DNA from: an uncultured Prevotellaceae bacterium
Lineage (GTDB): Bacteria; Bacteroidota; Bacteroidia; Bacteroidales; Bacteroidaceae
Length of the DNA stretch: 64,000 nt
Reading direction: 5' to 3'
Assembly: GCA_937898415.1 (NCBI GenBank)
Contig: CALDLA010000171.1
Location: 122,662 to 186,661, forward strand
In this document: positions 1 to 9,505 of the stretch, piece after piece
How positions within the stretch are numbered: the stretch's first letter is position 1
Layout: the number at the start of each line of letters is the position of its first letter
Program-made: the position numbers and the translations under genes
Notes under the pieces: model-generated
Databases searched by the model: none
What the model was told of the DNA's origin: nothing
Seen by the model: the letters and a program-made list of their open reading frames with translations, nothing else

Positions 1-1120
1 GCGTGTTCATGCAGTAGTCGATGAGACGGTCGACACTTGACACGGCCACGTGCATACGGGTATCGGCCGAAGCATAGTATATCAACACCCGTCCGTCATC
101 GTCCATAATCCAGCCATTCGAGAAAGCCACATTCATCACATCACCGATATACTCGTCGCATTCAGGTGCAAGGAAGTAGCCGCCCGGCTGGGCAATGACG
201 CGCGTGGGGTCATCGAGTGCCGTCATATACATATATAGTACGTAGCGCAGGCCGTCTGCTGTCGCCCTCACACCGTGAGCTAGGTGCAACCAGCCCTTCG
301 CGGTCTTCAATGGGTGCGGCCCTTCGCCGTTCTTCACCTCGGTGATAGTATGGTACTTGCGCTCATAGATAATCTTTTCATCCTTCACCTCGGCATGGGT
401 GATATCATCGACGAGTCCCCAGCCTATGCCGCCGCCACTACCTGTGTCGATGAAACCATCCTGCGGACGGGTGTAGAAAGCGTATTTCTTGCCATCGACA
501 AATTCAGGGTGGAGCACCACATTACGTTGCTGGCTTCTGGACTTCAGGTCGGGCAACCGCTCCCATGTCTTCAAGTCTTTTGTCCTGGCTATGCCTGCTG
601 TGGCCGTAGCTGCCGAGAGATTACCCGCCTGCGAGTCGTCGTGGCGCTCTGCACAGAACACGCCGTATATCCATCCGTCTTCGTGCTGTGTCAGTCGCAT
701 GTCATAGATGTTGGTAGCAGGAATCAATGCGTCGGGCATGGTGACAGGCTCTTCCCAAAAGTGCCACTGGTCTATACCGTTAGGCGATTCAGCAACAGCA
801 AAGAAGCTCTTGCGATCTGCTCCTTCCACGCGACACACCAACAGGTACTTGCCGTCCAACTTGATAGCTCCTGCATTGAGGACAGCATTCATCATGATGC
901 GTTGCATCAGGTAAGGGTTGTCCTTCTCCGAGAAGTCATAGCGCCACTCCAACGGCGTATGCTCGGCGGTCAGTATGGGGTACTGGTATTTCTCGTAGAT
1001 ACCGTTCTCTGCATAGCAGAGCGGCGAAGCCGAGCGTCCGCCCTCTACAGGGCTGTTCTTGCGTGCGAGTAGTGCCGCATGACGCTCGCGCAGTAGTTTT
1101 ACTTTATCTTGAAAAGTCAT
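1..1120 (-). CDS. GH130 mannosyl-glucose phosphorylase (partial, runs off left edge)
   Basis: Glycoside hydrolase family 130 enzyme, most like 4-O-beta-D-mannosyl-D-glucose phosphorylase, which uses phosphate to split mannosyl-glucose into mannose 1-phosphate and glucose in the cytoplasm. Translated by hand from the minus strand: it begins MTFQDKVKLLRER, has no signal peptide, and stays open for 373 codons to the window edge, so only a short C-terminal piece is missing. The IYDMRL motif near residue 140 holds the Asp expected to act as general acid in this family. It starts 12 bases after the GH26 stop, so the two are co-transcribed; this pairing matches the mannan pathway described in Bacteroides fragilis. 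A related mannosyl-oligosaccharide phosphorylase specificity cannot be excluded. Confidence 0.85.
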   Translation of the reverse strand, partial: MTFQDKVKLLRERHAALLARKNSPVEGGRSASPLCYAENGIYEKYQYPILTAEHTPLEWRYDFSEKDNPYLMQRIMMNAVLNAGAIKLDGKYLLVCRVEGADRKSFFAVAESPNGIDQWHFWEEPVTMPDALIPATNIYDMRLTQHEDGWIYGVFCAERHDDSQAGNLSAATATAGIARTKDLKTWERLPDLKSRSQQRNVVLHPEFVDGKKYAFYTRPQDGFIDTGSGGGIGWGLVDDITHAEVKDEKIIYERKYHTITEVKNGEGPHPLKTAKGWLHLAHGVRATADGLRYVLYMYMTALDDPTRVIAQPGGYFLAPECDEYIGDVMNVAFSNGWIMDDDGRVLIYYASADTRMHVAVSSVDRLIDYCMNT

Positions 1121-1132
1121 ATTTATATAGTT

Positions 1133-2224
1133 TTATTGGATGATTCCCTTTAACGTATGCACATTTTTGCTGCTTACCATTTTGTTGAAGTCGTCGCCCC
1201 ACGGCTCTCCAGGAACAGGACCGAAGAATTCCTCGCGGTAGTTGCGCCATAACAGGAAATAACTGATGGGGTAGCGGTCCATGACGGGTTGCAGTACACG
1301 GGTGTACCACGTCGAGTCCGTCATGTTCTTCAGACCACACTCGGTCAGAGCCAACAGTTTGCCATGATTCTTGGCAAAGTCACTGAGGAAGTCAAGGTCG
1401 GCAGTCACCTGACTGACGAAATCCTCTTCCGTCCCCCATTGATAGGCATCCTCGCCTATCAGCGTCACCCGGTCGTCGCCCGGATAGCGCTGCATGAAGC
1501 GTGCTTCTGTCCATTGGCCGTCGAGATTCGGCGAATAGCTCCACAGCAGGTTGTCGAAGCCGCGCTGCTGGAAGTCATCCTGCAACAGATTCCACAACTG
1601 CCTATATTCCTCTGCCGTACACAGTTTCTCGCCCCACCAGAACCACGAACCATTGTTCTCGTGCCAAGGACGGAAGATGATGGGCACAGGCCGCCCCTTG
1701 CTGTCGCTTAGCGTACTGATGAAGTCGGCCACGCGTCCCATCCATTGCTGGAACTTCTCATGCTGACTGCCGCCGGGCAAAATGTTGCGCACCACGGTGG
1801 TGTCGCTGACATCCCAGGCCGTGCCACCCGTCAAGGGATTGCGGGGATGCCACGAAAGGGTGACGATGCCGCCCCGCTCATGATGGGCTATCAACTCGTC
1901 ATGGATTCGGGTGAAGGGAACGCTGTCCAGGTTCTTAGCGTCGCCCATCTCGATGCCGCCCAGGTCAAAGCCCATCACGGCAGGATAGTCGCCACAGGTC
2001 TCCTTCGTGTCGCTGCGCCCAAGTTCCGGCTTCGAGGCATCTGCGATGCCCGACCAGTTGACGCCATAGAAAGGATCGTCCTGATGTCCCACCATATAGC
2101 CTCCAGCCTGTAAACCCTGCAACCGTTCCTCCAACTGCTCACTGACTGTCTTTTCCTTGACAGCATTCGTCCCGCAGGCTGTCAATATAACAGCCACAGC
2201 AGATAATAAAATACACTGTTTCAT
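1133..2224 (-). CDS. GH26 endo-beta-1,4-mannanase, lipoprotein
   Basis: Cleaves the beta-1,4-mannan backbone, probably at the cell surface or in the periplasm. The N terminus is a lipoprotein signal with lipobox LTAC (Cys17). The GH26 catalytic pair is visible: acid/base Glu189 in RPWHENNGSWFWW and nucleophile Glu295 in ALTECG; 363 residues is normal for a single-domain GH26 enzyme. It sits between the GH36 alpha-galactosidase (10 bases upstream) and the GH130 phosphorylase (12 bases downstream), so its products, mannobiose or mannosyl-glucose, would feed the phosphorylase. No carbohydrate-binding module is present. Family call is firm; substrate preference (mannan versus glucomannan) is inferred from the neighbours. 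Confidence 0.93.
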   Translation of the reverse strand: MKQCILLSAVAVILTACGTNAVKEKTVSEQLEERLQGLQAGGYMVGHQDDPFYGVNWSGIADASKPELGRSDTKETCGDYPAVMGFDLGGIEMGDAKNLDSVPFTRIHDELIAHHERGGIVTLSWHPRNPLTGGTAWDVSDTTVVRNILPGGSQHEKFQQWMGRVADFISTLSDSKGRPVPIIFRPWHENNGSWFWWGEKLCTAEEYRQLWNLLQDDFQQRGFDNLLWSYSPNLDGQWTEARFMQRYPGDDRVTLIGEDAYQWGTEEDFVSQVTADLDFLSDFAKNHGKLLALTECGLKNMTDSTWYTRVLQPVMDRYPISYFLLWRNYREEFFGPVPGEPWGDDFNKMVSSKNVHTLKGIIQ

Positions 2225-2233
2225 ATTGTTTCT

Positions 2234-4417
2234 CTATTTTAGGCTAAATACTCTCGACGCGTAATCCTCCCATAGTGGAACTTCGATGCCCACATTCATG
2301 AGGAACATGCCTGTAAACTGCTTGCCACTGAGGGCGCACGGTTTCTGACCGGCACGTACATTTTTCTCTGTAATCATATAGGTTTTGCTGGGATTCAGAC
2401 CTGCCAAACGAATGCGGGGGATGGACTGGCCGTAGTAATTTTCGACCTTATACACAAATAAGGTGGCTTGGTCCTTCGTTTCGGTTACATACATCTGTGA
2501 GGCCACACCTTTCCTGTCGTATGGAGAAATGAGGCGGTAGAGGTCGCCAGTCTGAACAATCGTGCGTATCTCCTTGTAATCCTTGAAGCACGTCTCCACC
2601 TGACTGCGTTCCTCCTGCGTCATGTCCTTTGGCTGCAACTCAATGCCGAGGCGACCGCTCATGGCCACATCGCAGCGGAACTTTACGGGAACAACCCGCC
2701 CGCCCGTATTCCAGTAGGGACAGTGGTTGATATGGGCTGCCATGGCATTGGCGGAGAAGAAGAGCGAGGTGCCCCACTGGATATAGACGCGCTGCAGGGC
2801 ATCAGTATTGTCGCTGACCCATAACTCATCAAAATAAGGTAGCAATCCGTAGTTGGCACGACCGCCACCAGAGGCGCAGTCCTGAATCACGACGTCAGGG
2901 TACTTGGCGCGGATGCGCTTTAGCACCTTTAGCAAACCAAGGTGATAGTCCACGTAGAGGTTTGTCTGTTTCGCCATGGGCAGATAGAGCGAACCGACGT
3001 TCTGTATCGGTGCATTGGCATCCCATTTGATATAGGCTATCTCCGGATATTGCGTCAGCAAGTCATCGACAATCTTAAAGGCGAAGTCCTGTACCTGCGG
3101 GTTGGTCATGTCGAGCACCAATTGCGTGCCTCCACGACCTAACTTCAGTTCCCGTCCTTTTGTCTGCAATACCCATTCGGGATGCTTCTCGAAGAGTTCA
3201 CTCTTTGTGTTCACAGCCTCCGGCTCAATCCAGATGCCGAACTTGATATCCTTCTCGCGGGCGGCATCGACCAGCGCTTTCAGTCCGCCGGGTAGTTTTT
3301 GTTTGTCCACCACCCAGTCACCCAGCGTTGAAGAGTCATTGTTACGTTGATACTTGTCACCAAACCAGCCGTCATCCATCACGAACAGCTCGCCACCCAG
3401 TTTCGAGATGTCATCCATCATCTGTACCATACGTTCCTCGTTGATGTCGAAGTAAAGACCCTCCCACGAGTTCAACAGGATGTCGCCCACGTTCATGCCA
3501 CGATGTAGCATACCACAAGTACGCGCCCAGCGGTGGAAGCTGCGGCTCACACCACCCATGCCCTCTTCACTGTAGGTCAGGGCCAGATGTGGGGTCGTAA
3601 AGACCTGTTTAGGTTCCAAGATATACTCCGAAGCCTGGGGGTTGATACCTGCATAGAAATGATGGAAGTTCTTGTCGGTGGTGTTGATGCGCAATTCGAA
3701 GTTGCCGCTCCAGCAGAGTGCTGCGCCGATAGTCCGGCCATGCAGCTCATGAGGCTGCCCGTCTAATGAAAAAATCACCTCAGGTGCATCCAAGTGGGCG
3801 TTGCGTGTTCCGTCTGAGTTACGAATCACTTGCAGACCGCTCGTCAGTGGCTCCTGCGTCACGTTGGTTTCCGAAGCCCAGTCGCCATGCAGATGCGTCA
3901 GCCACACGTCGCCACGGCGTAACGTCAGATGGCCAGAGTCGTAGCGCTTCAGCGTAATGGCCTTCTTCTCCTGATGCTCTATCTCCGTCCATGTCTCGAT
4001 GATGTCCACCGTCTTGTAAGCTTTATAGAAGAGGCGCACGGTGACGGGTAGCAACTTATCCTTCATGGTGACTATATGCACCTTGGCATTGGCTTCGTCT
4101 CTCGACGCTAACCTCTCAACACTCAATTCCAAATTTTGGTCGCCATTGGCATGCTGCACCTGTATAGCTGGCAGATGAATCATATCCACCGTACCGAAGG
4201 CTGGCAGTGCAGGGAAGTTCACATCATCACCAGCATCGCACACTTCTTGCAGCGTAGCCGTCCTCGCTCCAAAGTAAGCCATGCGCAAGTCCTGTCCTTC
4301 CTGTGCCGTCAGCAGCATCAGCATATTTGGTGTTTCCACCTTCACATCTCCTTGCCAAGCCATCGAGGGAACTGCGCCAAGGAGCATTGTACCCAGTAAA
4401 AGAATTGTTTTCTTCAT
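2234..4417 (-). CDS. GH36 alpha-galactosidase, secreted
   Basis: Removes alpha-1,6-galactose side chains, here presumably from galactomannan. Signal peptide at residues 1-20 (ends PSMA), then an N-terminal beta-sandwich and a TIM barrel with the GH36 signatures: nucleophile Asp466 in YIKWDAN, the CASGGGR loop at 514-520, and acid/base Asp536 in WVSDNTD. Length 727 residues fits bacterial GH36. It starts 36 bases after the stop of the acetylesterase and is followed after 9 bases by the GH26 gene, so it is the second gene of the operon. Raffinose-type sugars are a possible alternative substrate, but the mannanase next door favours galactomannan. Confidence 0.93.
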   Translation of the reverse strand: MKKTILLLGTMLLGAVPSMAWQGDVKVETPNMLMLLTAQEGQDLRMAYFGARTATLQEVCDAGDDVNFPALPAFGTVDMIHLPAIQVQHANGDQNLELSVERLASRDEANAKVHIVTMKDKLLPVTVRLFYKAYKTVDIIETWTEIEHQEKKAITLKRYDSGHLTLRRGDVWLTHLHGDWASETNVTQEPLTSGLQVIRNSDGTRNAHLDAPEVIFSLDGQPHELHGRTIGAALCWSGNFELRINTTDKNFHHFYAGINPQASEYILEPKQVFTTPHLALTYSEEGMGGVSRSFHRWARTCGMLHRGMNVGDILLNSWEGLYFDINEERMVQMMDDISKLGGELFVMDDGWFGDKYQRNNDSSTLGDWVVDKQKLPGGLKALVDAAREKDIKFGIWIEPEAVNTKSELFEKHPEWVLQTKGRELKLGRGGTQLVLDMTNPQVQDFAFKIVDDLLTQYPEIAYIKWDANAPIQNVGSLYLPMAKQTNLYVDYHLGLLKVLKRIRAKYPDVVIQDCASGGGRANYGLLPYFDELWVSDNTDALQRVYIQWGTSLFFSANAMAAHINHCPYWNTGGRVVPVKFRCDVAMSGRLGIELQPKDMTQEERSQVETCFKDYKEIRTIVQTGDLYRLISPYDRKGVASQMYVTETKDQATLFVYKVENYYGQSIPRIRLAGLNPSKTYMITEKNVRAGQKPCALSGKQFTGMFLMNVGIEVPLWEDYASRVFSLK

Positions 4418-4453
4418 TACTTTAATTCTTCAATACTTCAATCTTTCAAATCT

Positions 4454-5911
4454 TCAATTTTTGTCACTACGGAAAGGGGCTACAGGCAGGTTGCGGTGAT
4501 TGCGCAGGTTGCCTGGCTGGAAGGCGCGGAAGCAGTAGCGCACGTTAGTGGGGGCAGCCACGCCGTCGGCAGTAACGATGATTGACTTGTGCGACTCGTT
4601 GAGACGAGCACGGGCGGGCTTGTACTCTCCGTCGGCACCACAGAGCTCGAAGCCCACGATGTCCTGCCAGGGCGAAAGACCATCATCGGCGTTCTTGAAA
4701 AACACCTCCACCTCGTTGCCCTGAACCTCCATGTGGTCGTATTCGGGCGAGTCGCAGCAGATGCTCTTCATGTCGTAGGTGCGGTTCAGAGCCATGTAGG
4801 CCAGTCGCTGACCCACTTTCTCTTTCTCGGCGGGGTGAATCTGATTGCACTCCCAGGGCTCTACCAGGTCGACGGTTGATACGAAGCCGCTGTTGGGAAT
4901 GAGCGAGGCCGCACGGTGCTGGCTTTCGCGAAGAAGTCCTAACGAGTTACCGTCGCCATAGCCTGCCCAAGGCGCAATCTCGACAAAGTAGAAAGGCAGT
5001 TGGTTGTTGGTGTCCTCGAAGTCGCTGCGCCATTGACGCACCATGTTGTTCAGGCGTTCAGCATAGGTCTTGTCCTTGCCAACATTAGCCTCGCCCTGAT
5101 ACCAGATGAAGCCACGCACGGTATAGTGGCGCATGGGGTGCAACATGCCGTTGTACATGATGAGCGGAGTGTAGTACTCCCACCACTTCCCGTTCCATCC
5201 TTTCTTGAGTTCCTCCTCGATGTTGACATCGCTGTAGGTCTCGAGCAGGTGACGGGGCGACCATCCCTCGACGCTAGCTCCACCCCAGGCACAGGCAATG
5301 ATGCCCACGGGCACTTGGAGCGAGCGCGTCAGCATCTTGGCAAAGAACCATGCCGTGGCACTCATCCAGGGAGCCGTCTCTGGCGATGGTACTTGCCATT
5401 GGCCCTCGACCCACTCGCGAGGCGAGGTGGCTCCCGTCTTGGGAATGGTAGCCATACGAATGCGCGAAGCCCACTCGCCAGCTGTGGAAATCTCCTCGTT
5501 AGAGTTTTTTACAGGACAGTTCCAGAAACCGTTGAGGGGCATCTCCATGTTGCTCTGTCCGCTGGCGAACCACACTTCACCTATTAATATATCGTCGAGC
5601 TTCTGGACGTCGCCCATGTTGTCGCTGATGGTGAGGGTGTGGGCTGTGAACGAGGCTGCCGGCGTCTTGACGGTCAACAGCCACGTACTGTCAGACGCCG
5701 CCTTGGCCGTTGCAGCCGCCGACATCCAGTCGCCCTTGACATTGATGGTGGCCCCAGGTGTGGCCTTTCCCCAAAGGCGTACGTCGGTCTGTTGTTGAAG
5801 CACCATGTGACTACCCACCTGGGCGGGAAGCACCACGCGGGCCTGAGCTGCGAGTGTCAGCATCGTGGCTGACAGCATGCACAGAAAACTCTTCTTGTAT
5901 GACATATTCAT
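4454..5911 (-). CDS. SGNH-type carbohydrate acetylesterase (sialate O-acetylesterase family)
   Basis: Secreted esterase of the family annotated as sialate O-acetylesterase, which in Bacteroidota polysaccharide loci often removes acetyl groups from plant glycans. Signal peptide at residues 1-24 (ends AAQA). The SGNH features are visible: ASGQSNMEMPL with nucleophile Ser120, WYQGEANV with the Gly/Asn region, and NQIHPAEK holding the C-terminal catalytic His. It is the first gene of the four-gene mannan operon. Because native glucomannan and galactoglucomannan are O-acetylated, deacetylation of mannan is the likely job; this is inference from context. Start could equally be Met3 at 5905. Confidence 0.85.
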   Translation of the reverse strand: MNMSYKKSFLCMLSATMLTLAAQARVVLPAQVGSHMVLQQQTDVRLWGKATPGATINVKGDWMSAAATAKAASDSTWLLTVKTPAASFTAHTLTISDNMGDVQKLDDILIGEVWFASGQSNMEMPLNGFWNCPVKNSNEEISTAGEWASRIRMATIPKTGATSPREWVEGQWQVPSPETAPWMSATAWFFAKMLTRSLQVPVGIIACAWGGASVEGWSPRHLLETYSDVNIEEELKKGWNGKWWEYYTPLIMYNGMLHPMRHYTVRGFIWYQGEANVGKDKTYAERLNNMVRQWRSDFEDTNNQLPFYFVEIAPWAGYGDGNSLGLLRESQHRAASLIPNSGFVSTVDLVEPWECNQIHPAEKEKVGQRLAYMALNRTYDMKSICCDSPEYDHMEVQGNEVEVFFKNADDGLSPWQDIVGFELCGADGEYKPARARLNESHKSIIVTADGVAAPTNVRYCFRAFQPGNLRNHRNLPVAPFRSDKN

Positions 5912-5942
5912 TCGTGTTATTGTTTTTTTTGTTTTGACGGTG

Positions 5943-5950
5943 CAAAGTTA
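5943..5950 (-). promoter_or_regulatory. Probable -7 box of the mannan operon
   Basis: Minus-strand TAACTTTG, the Bacteroidota TAnnTTTG -7 motif, 32 bases upstream of the acetylesterase start. No convincing TTTG lies 19 bases further upstream, which would suit a promoter that needs an activator such as the AraC protein encoded next door. Confidence 0.55.
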
Positions 5951-6040
5951 GCACCATTAGTTGAAAGGAAATATTACTTTTTTGTCCGAAATGAACACTT
6001 TTCTTCCATCTACCCTATATTTATGACCTGCAATAGTAGA

Positions 6041-6092
6041 AAAAATTCGCCGCTTCCACCCTCAACGGGGAAAGCGGCGAATACCTTTTTTA
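6041..6092 (-). terminator. Hairpin terminator after the AraC gene
   Basis: Perfect 11-base stem, ATTCGCCGCTT at 6047-6057 and AAGCGGCGAAT at 6074-6084, with a run of Ts on the minus strand (A-run 6042-6047) immediately downstream of the AraC stop. A second T-run on the plus strand (6088-6092) makes it look bidirectional. Confidence 0.75.
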
Positions 6093-6977
6093 TTATACAA
6101 TCACCTTCGTCTTCTGGTACTTCTCACGGAATTCTGTGGGACTGCAGCCCTTGCGCTTGCGGAACAGGCGATTGAAGTTCGACGGTGTGTTGAACCCCGT
6201 GGCCCAGCAGATTTCCGATACGGCGTCCGAGGTGTCAACCAGTCGGCGGGCGGCATGTCCTAACCTGACGTCAACGATGTACTCGCTCAGGTTCTTGCCC
6301 GTGCGCTGTTTGAAGTAACGACTGAAAGCCGTTGGAGTCATGCTCACAAGGTCGGCTAACTGCTCCAGGCTCATCTCGTCCTTATAGTGTTCGTCAATAA
6401 AGTTCTTCACCTTCAATATGCGCTTTGACTCGCTCTCTACTTCTACTTTGGCAAACGACGAGGAAGCCAACTCGTGGGCATTGTCAAACTTCGACAATTC
6501 ATAGAGAATGGAAAACAATTCCTGAACAGCCAGAAATCCTTCCTCGATAGATGAAAGCCTAACAATACGATGATAAACCAGAAGTATGGCCTCTACAGGA
6601 AATGCCAACCCGTGTTTGGCTCTGCACAGCATCTGATAGATGGATTTATAGGGATTTTTGCAAAATGGTGATGTCGGCGATTCAAAGTCAAGAAAGAACT
6701 GCACCGTCACCTCATGGATGTCATCGCTTATGCACTCATGCTGCTCCCACACATGCTCCAAGTCGGGACTGGTGATAAGCACTAAGTCCAGATTGCCAAT
6801 CACCTCGCTCGAATCGCCCACCACACGGCGGCAACCTGAAGCCCCAGCTACAAAATTCATTTCGAATATCTCATGCTGGTGAATGGGGAAGTCGAACTCC
6901 TTCTTCCGCCGGTCAGCCACATACATGAAGTCGTTATCGCCCAGCGGCGTAATCTCACGCAACACTCTTGTTCCCAT
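6093..6977 (-). CDS. AraC-family transcriptional regulator
   Basis: DNA-binding regulator. Residues about 1-150 resemble the cupin-like sensor domain of AraC proteins (FPIHQHEIFEMNFV is the typical start of such a fold). Residues about 190-290 hold two helix-turn-helix motifs: MSLEQLADLVSMTPTAFSRY and VSEICWATGFNTPSNFNRLF, followed by the family ending GCSPTEFREKY. No signal peptide or sensor kinase part, so it acts in the cytoplasm and probably binds a sugar or sugar phosphate. It lies just upstream of the mannan operon on the same strand, separated by a terminator, and is the obvious candidate regulator of that operon; this link is inference. Confidence 0.88.
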   Translation of the reverse strand: MGTRVLREITPLGDNDFMYVADRRKKEFDFPIHQHEIFEMNFVAGASGCRRVVGDSSEVIGNLDLVLITSPDLEHVWEQHECISDDIHEVTVQFFLDFESPTSPFCKNPYKSIYQMLCRAKHGLAFPVEAILLVYHRIVRLSSIEEGFLAVQELFSILYELSKFDNAHELASSSFAKVEVESESKRILKVKNFIDEHYKDEMSLEQLADLVSMTPTAFSRYFKQRTGKNLSEYIVDVRLGHAARRLVDTSDAVSEICWATGFNTPSNFNRLFRKRKGCSPTEFREKYQKTKVIV

Positions 6978-7030
6978 TATAATTCATTTTCTTGTTTTGA
7001 AAAAGAAATCCACAAATATTTAAAATAGAA

Positions 7031-8476
7031 TTAGTAAAACAGGTCATCCATTATTACCACCCGCTGGAAAACGCCACTGTACTCGTTATACTTCAATCCG
7101 TATGTGGTGACTAAGGCTGGATGGACCTTTTCTCGTTTGGCAATCTGTTCCGTAAGCAGTTTCTCACGGGTGTTGAGCTTCTGGAAATAGGCCTTATCGA
7201 CAGAAAAATCCTCACCATAAAACTTCATCTCGCACATATTCACAATATGGTCGGCACGCTCTATAATCAAACCAATCTGTGTTCCCTCTTTCTCATCATC
7301 TCCCTGAAGTGCCCATGACGACTGCTTCGTATTGACACCTTGGATTCCCAAAGCCTGCTTAATCTGGCTTATATGTTTGAGGCAAATTTCCTCAAATGCA
7401 AATCCGCGCCAGCTGACAATACTTTGTGAAGTGTGGCTTTCCTGCCAGAAACTGGTGGTATAGCTGCTATTGTCAGGCACATAGCGCAGATAGAAAATGC
7501 AGAACGGGTCTGACAGTTTGTAATGCTCCTCCCGCTTGCTGTGCTCAAACGGTACATATTTCAGGACAAAGTCACTTCCAATAAGAGCCTTCAGCATGTT
7601 TGTCAAAGTGCCACCTTGCGTGATGCCTGTCTTCTTTGCAATCTCCTCCCGGGTGAATCCAGAACGTCTTGTACTGAGGAACTTGACAATTCGTTTCATT
7701 TCTTCAGGTCGCGAAAATACTGAAGCGAACAGACGGTCATACTCGTCGCGTAGCTTCGCACCCTTTACAAAGAACAGGTTGTCTATATTCTGCGGAAGAC
7801 TCAATCCCCGTTGGAAATAATCGAGATAATATGGAATTCCGCCGACAGCCATATAACTCTGCACTATATCATACCGTGATAACTTGATGTTTTTATTCTC
7901 GAAGAAATCCTCGCACTCCTTCAATGTAAAAGGCGACAGTTTCATTTCACAGGTTAGCCTTCCGTAGAGTCCACCATAATTGTTAATCAGATTATCAAGC
8001 ATCCATGAAGTTGCCGATCCGCAAACAACCAGCATGAAATTATGGCGATGACACCCCCAGCCATTCCAAAATGATTCCAGCCCAGTGATGAATCCGGAAC
8101 GTGGAGTATCCATCCACGGCAGTTCGTCAAGAAAAACCACCTGACGGGAACCGTCATCTATACTCTGCAAGTGCATCTCCAGCATAAAGAAAGCCTCTAA
8201 CCACGATGTAGGACATTTACTCTTCTTCATGCCGTGACTTAGCAGTGAATAATAGAAGCTCTTCAGTTGCTCCTTCATCTGGTTTTTCTTTTGTTTGTTA
8301 TCGACAGGGGAAAGTCCTGCATGACGGAACGTGATTTGTCCAGCAAAAGCTTGATCAATCAAAAATGTCTTACCGACTCTTCTTCTCCCATATACAGCAA
8401 CAAACTGAGCCCTATCGCTTGAGTATCGCTCTTGCAATTCCCTTATTTCTGCCTCTCTACCTACAATACCTTTCAT
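7031..8476 (-). CDS. AAA ATPase with C-terminal DUF234 domain
   Basis: Predicted P-loop ATPase of the archaeal-type ATPase/DUF234 family found as single accessory genes in Bacteroidota. Walker A is GRRRVGKTF near residue 30 and Walker B is VVFLDELPW near residue 122; a winged-helix region follows (SGFTREEIAKKTGITQGGTL, about residue 292) and the C-terminal part, with FEEICLKHI and CEMKFYGEDF, resembles a PD-(D/E)XK-like nuclease fold as in other DUF234 proteins. Length 481 residues is normal. Its biological role is not known; the family is often found in accessory islands, and this copy opens such an island here. Confidence 0.8.
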   Translation of the reverse strand: MKGIVGREAEIRELQERYSSDRAQFVAVYGRRRVGKTFLIDQAFAGQITFRHAGLSPVDNKQKKNQMKEQLKSFYYSLLSHGMKKSKCPTSWLEAFFMLEMHLQSIDDGSRQVVFLDELPWMDTPRSGFITGLESFWNGWGCHRHNFMLVVCGSATSWMLDNLINNYGGLYGRLTCEMKLSPFTLKECEDFFENKNIKLSRYDIVQSYMAVGGIPYYLDYFQRGLSLPQNIDNLFFVKGAKLRDEYDRLFASVFSRPEEMKRIVKFLSTRRSGFTREEIAKKTGITQGGTLTNMLKALIGSDFVLKYVPFEHSKREEHYKLSDPFCIFYLRYVPDNSSYTTSFWQESHTSQSIVSWRGFAFEEICLKHISQIKQALGIQGVNTKQSSWALQGDDEKEGTQIGLIIERADHIVNMCEMKFYGEDFSVDKAYFQKLNTREKLLTEQIAKREKVHPALVTTYGLKYNEYSGVFQRVVIMDDLFY

Positions 8477-8692
8477 ATAAACGTCATTTTATTCAGCCGC
8501 GAAATTAACAATTTCATATTTCATGGCCAAATAAAAAGTACTATTTGTGATAAAACTTAACTTTACATAACACTTGGACGGCCAAACAAAGTCATTTCCC
8601 CCAAGACATATGGCCCGTATTTCGGTGCAAGAAGAAACGAGAGGCTGGCTTTGCCCCTCGTTTCTTTACAGAGGATTTAGATGCAGACTGAA
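8477..8692. other. Intergenic region with one hairpin
   Basis: No gene seen. It holds a 10-base perfect stem (AAGAAACGAG at 8632-8641 with CTCGTTTCTT at 8657-8666) just beyond the end of the minus-strand mobilisation genes, but without a clear T-run on either strand. The left part (8480-8570) is A+T rich and contains the ATPase gene's upstream region. Confidence 0.4.
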
Positions 8693-9496
8693 CTATTTGC
8701 GTGACTTCGGCTTCTTCCTACTGCATTCCAAGTACGCCGACAATTCATTGATGCCCCAGATAGCCGACATGACAAAGATCGGCATAAAGGCCATCGCCCA
8801 AAGAAATGTCATGGTGTCGTTCAGGTGGTACTTGCCTGTGTAATAGGCAAGGACTGGAAAGACGACCAGTGCCACCTTGTCGGCCAGATGATAGGCAATG
8901 GGGAACCACTCCATGCGTGAGGTCAGGCGGATAAGGTGCTCCTCGGCTTTGGCCTCGATATACTCGCAGACAGTCTCGCCACCTTTCATCATTGCCATGC
9001 AAACCTGAGACTGCTGCCATTTCTCGCGGTCTTTCTTCGTCAGTTCTTCGACATAGCGGCTCATGAGTTTCGAGTCGTGCATGTTTTCAGCCACTTGACG
9101 CAGGATGCATTCCGCATACAGGTTCATCTCTTCCAACGGCACGACGTCCATGTCCTGATTGACGAGTTTGCTGCTGTTGTTCCTCATTGCATCGAGCGGA
9201 ATACTGCCCAAAAGCGTCTGCTGGTCTATGAGCATCTCAATGGCCTCGTGGGTCGATTTAACAAGGAACTTTCCTTTCATCACGGCCTTTACGCCACGCT
9301 CATACTCCTCCTGGTCATAGAGCGTCGCACGTTTATGACCGCTACGAAAAAGAGCCTTCAACTTGTTAACAACTTGCAGGATGGTATGCGGCTTCTCCTG
9401 CTTACGGGGGCTTTCTTGCCGTCCCCCAGTCTCACTGTTGCCTCCCCGCATCTGACTATCGCCAGAGGGAAGCATGCTTCGATAATCTTTAGACAT
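8693..9496 (-). CDS. Membrane protein of a mobilisation module
   Basis: Unrecognised 267-residue protein. Residues 1-45 are polar and Gly/Ser-rich, the middle is helical and charged, and two hydrophobic segments near the C terminus (about 203-222, VALVVFPVLAYYT; about 228-250, FLWAMAFMPIFVMSAIWG) predict a membrane hairpin, followed by a basic tail ending RKKPKSRK. It is the last of three minus-strand genes read in one direction after a relaxase fragment, 9 bases after the preceding stop. Proteins of this shape follow relaxase genes in mobilisable elements of Bacteroidales, so a role in DNA transfer is a guess from position only. Confidence 0.55.
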   Translation of the reverse strand: MSKDYRSMLPSGDSQMRGGNSETGGRQESPRKQEKPHTILQVVNKLKALFRSGHKRATLYDQEEYERGVKAVMKGKFLVKSTHEAIEMLIDQQTLLGSIPLDAMRNNSSKLVNQDMDVVPLEEMNLYAECILRQVAENMHDSKLMSRYVEELTKKDREKWQQSQVCMAMMKGGETVCEYIEAKAEEHLIRLTSRMEWFPIAYHLADKVALVVFPVLAYYTGKYHLNDTMTFLWAMAFMPIFVMSAIWGINELSAYLECSRKKPKSRK

Positions 9497-9505
9497 AAAT
9501 TTAAC

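Noticed and set aside
284..1072. 262-codon open frame on the plus strand
   Set aside because: Antisense to the GH130 gene, whose minus-strand translation carries the family motifs.
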